This document shows, one piece after another, positions 58,041 to 64,000 of a DNA stretch of 64,000 nucleotides. The stretch comes from Providencia sp. PROV188. Lineage in GTDB: Bacteria > Pseudomonadota > Gammaproteobacteria > Enterobacterales > Enterobacteriaceae. Made by a program: the position numbers and the translations under genes. A model generated the notes under the pieces. It searched no databases, was not told the origin of the DNA, and saw only the letters and a program-made list of their open reading frames with translations. Position 1 is the stretch's first letter. The number at the start of each line of letters is the position of its first letter. The stretch lies in contig NZ_CP097291.1 of assembly GCF_027595165.1 (NCBI RefSeq), positions 744,001-808,000 of the forward strand. Reading direction: 5' to 3'.

Positions 58041-58113
58041 ATTGTATAAACAGAAGAAAAGTTTTTGAAAAAATTCTCTGGCATTGTGATGTTTCAACAC
58101 ACATAGGAGAACA

Positions 58114-58488
58114 ATGATGAAATGGAATAAAAGCATTAAACAAGGATTAGGGACAGTGTTAATGGTAGCAATGTTATGCCCTTTATCTGCATTTGCAGTG
58201 GTTAAAAAAGCAGAAACTGAAAAACCAGCCACGGCGATAGTGCAACCTCAAAATAGTGATGAAGTAAAAAACGTGGCGAGTTTAACATCTCCAGACCAAG
58301 TGAATATTAATCAAGCCACTGCTGAGGAATTAGCGAGGAAACTCAATGGAATTGGTAAACAGAAAGCTCAAGCTATTGTGGAATACCGAGAAAAATATGG
58401 CGCTTTTAATACAGTTGAAAATATCCTTGAAGTACAGGGAATTGGACCTGCATTTTTAGAGAAAAATCGTAATAAACTTGTCCTATAA
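58114..58488 (+). CDS. ybaV: ComEA-like helix-hairpin-helix protein YbaV
   Basis: Small exported protein with a ComEA-type DNA-binding domain; in competent bacteria ComEA binds incoming DNA in the periplasm, but a role here is not known. 124 residues. Signal peptide ends near residue 28 (LSAFA). The C-terminal half holds VNINQATAEELARKLNGIGKQKAQAIVEYR and ILEVQGIGPAFLEKNRNKL, two helix-hairpin-helix motifs with the usual GIG turns. AGGAGAA precedes two adjacent ATG codons (58114, 58117). Own terminator. Confidence 0.92.
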   Translation: MMKWNKSIKQGLGTVLMVAMLCPLSAFAVVKKAETEKPATAIVQPQNSDEVKNVASLTSPDQVNINQATAEELARKLNGIGKQKAQAIVEYREKYGAFNTVENILEVQGIGPAFLEKNRNKLVL

Positions 58489-58496
58489 GCAAAAAC

Positions 58497-58524
58497 AGCC
58501 CACTTTCAGCGTGGGCTATTTTTT
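58497..58524 (+). terminator. Terminator of ybaV
   Basis: AGCCCAC (58497-58503), loop TTTCAGC, GTGGGCT (58511-58517), then ATTTTTTT. Confidence 0.92.
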
Positions 58525-58702
58525 TAGAAAATGGAAAGTAGCGTTATGAGATTAAAAATAAATTATGGGTAATATTTGTGCTATTAAATTTGATTTAAGC
58601 ATGAATATGAGAGCTAAGTCTGATTAGTGATATTTTTTAAGCAGCCCTTTCAAATATTTGTTATTTTTATGTTATCAAATAATTTAGCTGGTCGGAGTAG
58701 TT

Positions 58703-59131
58703 ATGGCGATACACATAAAAGTGCTCGGTTATCACATTGATGTCTTTCAGCATGTCAATAATGCTCGGTACTTAGAGTTCTATGAAGCGGATAGATGGGA
58801 TTGGATGGGAAAAGCTAATCTTATTGAATGGGCTATTCAGCATAGAATCGTGATGGCGGCAGTGAATATTAATGTTAACTATTTCCAAGCCGTTGGGTTG
58901 GGCGATGAGCTAACCGTCATTTCACGAATGGATAAAATCGGAGTGAAGAGTGCAGTCTGTTACCAACAAATTATTCGCCATCGTAATGGTGTTGATGAAG
59001 TGGTATCTGATGCGTACGTCACGTTTGTCTTCATTGATGGTAAAGTCAATAAAGCCATGGTGATCGAGGATGAACTCCGAGAAAAAATTGAGTCACTGAA
59101 AAATAAAACAGATGCTTTTATCGAAGTATAG
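58703..59131 (+). CDS. fadM: Acyl-CoA thioesterase FadM-like (YbaW)
   Basis: Hot-dog-fold thioesterase; E. coli FadM hydrolyses long-chain acyl-CoAs left over from unsaturated fatty acid breakdown. 142 residues (E. coli 132). The active-site signature HIDVFQHVNNARYLEFYE (about 11-28) has the conserved Asp. VNINVNYFQAVGLGDEL and DAYVTFVFID are further family strands. Position between ybaV and queC is that of E. coli, which supports orthology. Confidence 0.9.
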   Translation: MAIHIKVLGYHIDVFQHVNNARYLEFYEADRWDWMGKANLIEWAIQHRIVMAAVNINVNYFQAVGLGDELTVISRMDKIGVKSAVCYQQIIRHRNGVDEVVSDAYVTFVFIDGKVNKAMVIEDELREKIESLKNKTDAFIEV

Positions 59132-59185
59132 GCAAATTAGGAGTATAGCCAACCAGTAAATATTCACTAAGGTTGGCTTTTAGAA

Positions 59186-59887
59186 TTACTTCGTTGCGTT
59201 GAGTTGTTTGAGTAATGAATCCATAACGGCTTGTTGATTATTGAGATAATAATTCAAGCCTTTGCTACGTAAATGGCATGCGGCACACTCGGAACAGCCA
59301 TCACCTGGAATACCATTGTAGCAAGTGAGAGTTTGAGTGCGGATAGTCTCAAGGTGCCCATAGTAGTCAGCAAGAGCCCATGTTTGTGCTTTGTCTAACC
59401 ACATAAGTGGTGTTTCGAAACGAATATCTTTTGCTAGTCCTAGGCTAACCGCATGATTGAGCGCTTTGACAAACTCATCACGACAATCAGGGTAACCTGA
59501 AAAGTCAGTTTCACAGACACCGGTGATCACCGCTTCAGCTTGTACTTGGTAAGCATAGATAGCAGCGAGTGTTAGGAATAGAATATTACGCCCGGGTACA
59601 AAAGTACTTGGTAACCCGCTGGCTTCGCTTTCTTCATAGTCTGGAACTGGAATGTTATCACGGGTTAAACTACTAACCGCTAGCTCATTGAGCAAGGTAA
59701 CATCGAGAACTTTATGCGCTTTTGCGCCTAATTGTAGGCTAAGCTTTTGCGCAATGTCGATTTCTAAGCGGTGGCGCTGACCATAATCAAAGGTGACACA
59801 ATGAACCTCATCATAATGTTTGAGTGCTTGAATTAGGCAGGTTGTTGAATCTTGTCCTCCGCTGAAGACAACAACAGCACGTTTCAT
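59186..59887 (-). CDS. queC: 7-cyano-7-deazaguanine synthase
   Basis: ATP-dependent enzyme that turns 7-carboxy-7-deazaguanine into preQ0, the precursor of queuosine. 233 residues (E. coli 231). PP-loop FSGGQDSTT (about 8-16), and four zinc cysteines in the C-terminal [19 protein letters not shown] segment. It feeds the pathway that ends with Tgt and QueA, both coded earlier in the window. Convergent with fadM; divergent from decR. E. coli has ybaE and cof between queC and decR; both are missing. Confidence 0.97.
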   Translation of the reverse strand: MKRAVVVFSGGQDSTTCLIQALKHYDEVHCVTFDYGQRHRLEIDIAQKLSLQLGAKAHKVLDVTLLNELAVSSLTRDNIPVPDYEESEASGLPSTFVPGRNILFLTLAAIYAYQVQAEAVITGVCETDFSGYPDCRDEFVKALNHAVSLGLAKDIRFETPLMWLDKAQTWALADYYGHLETIRTQTLTCYNGIPGDGCSECAACHLRSKGLNYYLNNQQAVMDSLLKQLNATK

Positions 59888-60116
59888 GAGTCTCTCCTAA
59901 GATTAAATAATGAGAATATTAATTTAGATCTATGTTAACGAGCCAAGAGGGGAATGAACAGTCTGTTTTTGTACCTTCAACCTCTAAAATAAGCAATTTA
60001 TGCTATATTTCGGTTATTCATGCAAAGTTATTCTACAATACTAGCAATTCGTAACAGCTTTATTATTTCATCATGATAGAATTTTGCGGATAACAGGATT
60101 CGCTTAGGGGCTAAAC

Positions 60117-60578
60117 ATGCTGGATAAAATAGATAAAAAACTACTTTGCTTATTACAAAATGACAGCAGCCTATCATTAAACTCATTAGCAGAAGCCGTC
60201 AATTTAACCTCGACACCATGCTGGAAGCGACTTAAAAGGCTAGAGGACGAAGGATATATTCGAGGACGAGTCACGCTATTAGATGGCGAAAAGCTGGGAT
60301 TGGGGCTGACGGTGATTGTCATGATTAAAACCCAACAACATAATAGCGAATGGTATGCGCAATTTGTTTCATTTGTGGAAAAATTACCTGAAGTTTTAGT
60401 GTTTTATCGCATGGCTGGTGAATATGACTATCTGATGCAAGTCGAAGTTCATGATATGAAATCCTATGATCTATTTTATAAGAAATTGGTTAATGGCGTT
60501 CATGGCTTAATTGATGTAACCTCCAGTTTTGCAATGGAAAAAATCAAATATACAACCGTTTTGCCAATCCCTGACTAA
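60117..60578 (+). CDS. decR: Lrp/AsnC-family regulator DecR
   Basis: Small Lrp-type regulator; in E. coli DecR (YbaO) activates cysteine-detoxification genes. 153 residues. N-terminal helix-turn-helix ([30 protein letters not shown], about 20-48, including a Cys in the recognition helix), then an effector-binding RAM domain (about 63-145) with [17 protein letters not shown]. It lies directly before mdlA, as in E. coli; no cysteine desulfidase gene is nearby. Confidence 0.93.
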   Translation: MLDKIDKKLLCLLQNDSSLSLNSLAEAVNLTSTPCWKRLKRLEDEGYIRGRVTLLDGEKLGLGLTVIVMIKTQQHNSEWYAQFVSFVEKLPEVLVFYRMAGEYDYLMQVEVHDMKSYDLFYKKLVNGVHGLIDVTSSFAMEKIKYTTVLPIPD

Positions 60579-60662
60579 TCCAAAAGTCATATATTAGCCC
60601 AAGAGCGCAGAGCTCCTAATAATAGAGCAAGCAGTCACTAACATCATTCAAGGCAGTAATAC

Positions 60663-62408
60663 GTGCGATTATTTTCACAATTACGTTGGTATTTTATAAG
60701 CGAATGGCGTCGCTATGTTGGCGCTATTTGTTTTCTTGTGGTCATTGCTATTTTACAAATGATCCCACCACGCTTTGTTGGTGTGATAGTGGATGGTATT
60801 AGCAAAGGATCGATGACTAATCAACAACTTGTGACGTATGTATTATCCATGCTCGGAATTGCTTTAACAGTTTATGGGTTGCGCTATGTTTGGCGTTTAT
60901 GGCTATTTGGTGCTTCCTACAAATTGGCTGTCCGACTAAGACAACAAATTTATCAGCAGCTTAGCTTACAAAATCAGCCATTTTATTTGAAATATCGCAC
61001 AGGAGATCTTATCGCGCGTACCACGAATGATGTGGATCGTGTGGTATTTGCCGCAGGTGAAGGCGTTTTAACTCTCGTTGACTCTCTGGTGATGGGATGT
61101 GCCGTCCTTATTATGATGAGCATCGAAATAAGTTGGCAGCTAACACTCCTTGCCTTGATTCCTATGCCTATCATGGCACTGGTCATTAAGCGTTATGGCG
61201 ACCAACTTCATCATCGTTTTAAACATGCTCAAGGTGCTTTTTCATCATTAAATAACCACGCACAAGAGAGCTTAACCAGTATTAGAATGATCAAAGCATT
61301 TGGCCTTGAAACGCATCAATCCAATCAGTTTGAGCAAGTTGCCACTGAAGCTGGACGCAGGAATATGCATGTAGCGAAGATTGATGCTCGTTTTGATCCG
61401 ACCATTTTTATGGCGATAGGAATGGCAAATTTGTTAGCCATCGCGGGCGGAAGCTGGATGGTGTTGAATGACACATTAACCCTCGGAGAGCTCACCAGCT
61501 TTGTCATGTATTTAGGGTTGATGATCTGGCCGATGCTTGCCCTTGCATGGATGTTTAACATTGTTGAACGAGGAAGTGCAGCATATAGCCGGATTTTAAG
61601 CTTACTTGACGAGCCATTAGTGATTAAAGATGGTAACCAAAGTTTGCTTGCGGAAAAAGGCGAGTTAAACGTCAATATCAGAACATTTTCGTATCTCGAA
61701 ACCCAGCGCCATGCTTTGCATGATATCCAGTTTGATGTAAAACCTGGACGCTTCCTTGGGGTATGTGGACCAACGGGATCAGGGAAGTCGACATTAATTA
61801 CTGTGTTACAACGCCATTTTGATGTGAATGAAGGTGAAATTATTTATCAAAATAAATCACTGACAGATATTCGACTCGATGAGTGGCGGGCAAGGTTATC
61901 AATAGTGAATCAATCTCCATTCCTATTTTCTGATTCGGTCGCAAACAATATCGCTCTTGGGCAGCCAAATGCAACAATGGAGCAAATAGAAGACGCGGCT
62001 CGAGTTGCTTGTGTGCATGAAGACATTTTACGTCTACCGGAAGGGTATCAAACCCAAGTGGGAGAGCGTGGTGTCATGCTGTCTGGGGGGCAAAAACAGC
62101 GAATTTCCATTGCACGGGCGATTTTACAAAATGCGGAAATCCTTATTTTGGATGATGCGCTGTCTGCCGTTGATGGGCAGACAGAGCACACCATTTTGCA
62201 GAATTTGAGTCGTTGGAGACAGGGGAGAACGTTGATTATTAGCGCCCATCGTCTATCAGCTTTGGTGGATGCCGATAATATTCTTGTTTTATGTCATGGG
62301 AGTATAGTTGCCAAAGGCACTCATAAAGTACTTTCCCAGCAATCTGGTTGGTACAGCGATATGTATCATTATCAGCAAATTGAAGCTGCTTTGGACGGTG
62401 ATCTATGA
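60663..62408 (+). CDS. mdlA: ABC transporter permease/ATPase MdlA (SmdA)
   Basis: Half of a heterodimeric multidrug-resistance-like ABC exporter, substrate uncertain. 581 residues (E. coli 590). GTG start at 60663 gives [11 protein letters not shown]. Six-helix membrane domain (about 18-305), Walker A GPTGSGKS near 374, signature [10 protein letters not shown] near 475, Walker [13 protein letters not shown] near 495 and H-loop SAHR near 530. The Walker B is followed by Asp (DDALS) where canonical ATPases have Glu, so this site is probably the degenerate one of the pair. Overlaps mdlB by four bases (ATGA). Confidence 0.96.
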   Translation: MRLFSQLRWYFISEWRRYVGAICFLVVIAILQMIPPRFVGVIVDGISKGSMTNQQLVTYVLSMLGIALTVYGLRYVWRLWLFGASYKLAVRLRQQIYQQLSLQNQPFYLKYRTGDLIARTTNDVDRVVFAAGEGVLTLVDSLVMGCAVLIMMSIEISWQLTLLALIPMPIMALVIKRYGDQLHHRFKHAQGAFSSLNNHAQESLTSIRMIKAFGLETHQSNQFEQVATEAGRRNMHVAKIDARFDPTIFMAIGMANLLAIAGGSWMVLNDTLTLGELTSFVMYLGLMIWPMLALAWMFNIVERGSAAYSRILSLLDEPLVIKDGNQSLLAEKGELNVNIRTFSYLETQRHALHDIQFDVKPGRFLGVCGPTGSGKSTLITVLQRHFDVNEGEIIYQNKSLTDIRLDEWRARLSIVNQSPFLFSDSVANNIALGQPNATMEQIEDAARVACVHEDILRLPEGYQTQVGERGVMLSGGQKQRISIARAILQNAEILILDDALSAVDGQTEHTILQNLSRWRQGRTLIISAHRLSALVDADNILVLCHGSIVAKGTHKVLSQQSGWYSDMYHYQQIEAALDGDL

Positions 62409-64000
62409 ACCAAAGAAAGCCGCTTTGGCCAGCATTAAAACGTTTATTATCTTACGGTAAACCTTACCGCGGTACCATGGGGATAGCGATTGCTATGCTT
62501 TGGTTGGCTGCCGCCGCAGAAGTGAGTGGGCCCTTACTGATTAGTTACTTTATTGACAATATGGTGGCTAAAAAACAGATCATTATGCCGCTAACGCTGT
62601 ACATGGTGATTGGATTTATTGCGCTGCAAATCATTGCAGCACTTCTTCACTACTATCAAAAAATTCTGTTTAATCAAGCCTCTGTTGGAGTGGTGCAAAA
62701 TCTACGAACTGATGTAATGAATGCGGCTCTGCGCCAGCCATTAAGTGCCTTTGATAAGCAACCCGTGGGGCAGATTATTTCTCGTGTGACCAACGACACC
62801 GAAGTGATTAAAGATTTGTTTGTCATGGTAGTACCAACAGTATTTCGCAGTTTGGCATTAATTTGTGCCATGCTAGTCGCCATGTTTTCTTTAGAGTGGC
62901 GAATGGCATCCATTGCGGTACTCATTTTTCCTGCGGTTCTGATCGTAATGTTGGTTTATCAGCGGCTTAGCACGCCAATTGTGCGCCGTGTTAGGGCGTA
63001 TCTTGCAGATATTAATAATGGTTTCAATGAAGTCATTAATGGCATGACGGTTATCCAGCAATTTTTACAGCAAGCTAGATTTGGGCAAAAAATGCTGGAA
63101 GCAAGTGAAGAGCACTATCATTCCCGAATGAAAGCATTGAAATTAGATGGATTACTACTCAGGCCACTACTGAGTTTGTTCTCTGCCTGCGTATTATGTG
63201 GGTTATTATTGCTATTTGGATTTGATGGTACCAGTACTGTCGGTGTCGGGGTTCTGTATGTTTTCATTAACTATTTAGGTCGTTTAAACGAACCATTAAT
63301 TGAGCTAACATCTCAGCAGTCCATGTTGCAACAAGCGGTTGTATCCGGTGAACGTGTTTTTGAATTGATGGATAGCCCACAGCAAGGTTATGGCGAAAAT
63401 ATTGCGCCATTACAGGGCGGAGCAATTGAGATCAAACACCTCTCTTTTGCTTATCGAGATGATAAAAAAGTCCTTGATGATATTAATTTATCCATCCCAG
63501 AACACCATTTCGTGGCACTTGTTGGGCACACGGGAAGTGGAAAAAGTACCATTGCAAACTTAATCATGGGGTATTACCCATGGCAGGAAGGGGAAATTTT
63601 ACTGGATGGACGGGATTTAAATTCACTGTCCCATCAAGTATTACGAAATGGCATTGCTATGGTGCAGCAGGATCCGGTAGTACTCGCGGCTTCATTTTTT
63701 GATAACGTTGCTCTAGGACGTGATATTTCCCAAGAAAAGGTGTGGGAAGTCCTTGAAACTGTACAATTAGCTCAGCATGTCCGTGAATTGCCAGATGGAT
63801 TGGATTCATTGTTAGGTGAGCAAGGAAACACTTTATCTGTTGGGCAACGACAGCTATTGGCGATGGCGCGAGTACTCGTCGTAACACCGAAAATTCTGAT
63901 ATTGGATGAAGCGACCGCGAATATAGATTCTGGCACTGAACAGGCTATTCAAAAGGCGCTACGTGTTATTCGTCGAAATACTACGCTGGTGGTGATAGCT
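62405..64000 (+). CDS. mdlB: ABC transporter permease/ATPase MdlB (SmdB), 3' end cut by window
   Basis: Second half of the MdlAB exporter. It begins at ATG 62405, overlapping the mdlA stop as ATGA, and stays open for 532 codons to the window edge; E. coli MdlB has 593 residues, so about 60 are missing. Six-helix domain from [18 protein letters not shown], Walker A GHTGSGKS near 375, signature [16 protein letters not shown] near 478, Walker [13 protein letters not shown] with the catalytic Glu near 500. The canonical Glu here complements the Asp in MdlA. Confidence 0.96.
   Translation, partial: MNQRKPLWPALKRLLSYGKPYRGTMGIAIAMLWLAAAAEVSGPLLISYFIDNMVAKKQIIMPLTLYMVIGFIALQIIAALLHYYQKILFNQASVGVVQNLRTDVMNAALRQPLSAFDKQPVGQIISRVTNDTEVIKDLFVMVVPTVFRSLALICAMLVAMFSLEWRMASIAVLIFPAVLIVMLVYQRLSTPIVRRVRAYLADINNGFNEVINGMTVIQQFLQQARFGQKMLEASEEHYHSRMKALKLDGLLLRPLLSLFSACVLCGLLLLFGFDGTSTVGVGVLYVFINYLGRLNEPLIELTSQQSMLQQAVVSGERVFELMDSPQQGYGENIAPLQGGAIEIKHLSFAYRDDKKVLDDINLSIPEHHFVALVGHTGSGKSTIANLIMGYYPWQEGEILLDGRDLNSLSHQVLRNGIAMVQQDPVVLAASFFDNVALGRDISQEKVWEVLETVQLAQHVRELPDGLDSLLGEQGNTLSVGQRQLLAMARVLVVTPKILILDEATANIDSGTEQAIQKALRVIRRNTTLVVIA

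Overview
This window is a stretch of enterobacterial core chromosome. Gene content and order follow the E. coli K-12 sbcC to mdlB segment almost gene for gene: sbcCD, phoBR, brnQ, acpH, queA-tgt-yajC-secDF, nrdR-ribD-ribE-nusB-thiL-pgpA, dxs-ispA-xseB, thiI, yajL-panE, yajQ, yajR, cyoABCDE, ampG, yajG, bolA, tig-clpPX-lon-hupB-ppiD, ybaV, fadM, queC, decR, mdlAB. The AT-rich composition (about 40% GC by eye), protein divergence from E. coli and absence of proY/malZ, yajD/yajI, yajO, ybaE and cof point to a Morganellaceae-type genome. Providencia is my best guess; it is an inference, not a proof.

Layout. 1-6452: SbcCD nuclease (leftward; sbcC runs off the left edge) and the PhoB-PhoR phosphate system behind a Pho box. 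6947-11750: branched-chain amino-acid carrier brnQ behind a leader with two terminator-like hairpins, gamma-glutamyltransferase, a 2-Cys peroxiredoxin with an OxyR-like site, and acpH. 11944-22003: queuosine genes, the SecDF-YajC translocase, and the riboflavin/NusB/ThiL/PgpA cluster. 22763-30429: the only clearly accessory locus, an eight-gene chaperone-usher fimbrial operon lying between pgpA and dxs where E. coli has yajO. It has one main pilin, two further pilins, three different PapD-type chaperones, one usher and a two-domain tip adhesin of unrecognised specificity; its long AT-rich leader carries a good Fur-box match. 30496-39009: isoprenoid genes, thiI, yajL/panE, yajQ and yajR, the last abutted at its start codon by an ERIC repeat. 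39361-47954: cytochrome bo oxidase operon, an OmpK/Tsx-family channel, ampG and yajG. 48218-64000: bolA, trigger factor, ClpXP, Lon (sigma-32 type promoter), HU-beta, PpiD, small metabolic genes and the MdlAB exporter, mdlB running off the right edge.

The most interesting material is (a) the three-chaperone fimbrial operon, (b) the brnQ leader with overlapping short reading frames in front of a terminator hairpin, (c) an identical 18-bp perfect palindrome at two intergenic sites 54 kb apart, (d) a short reading frame in the tig leader that stops in a hairpin loop, and (e) the ERIC-yajR junction. I saw no tRNA, rRNA, CRISPR array, prophage, insertion sequence or recombinase, and nothing I would call a wholly new system. 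All regulatory-site calls are by-eye matches to consensus.
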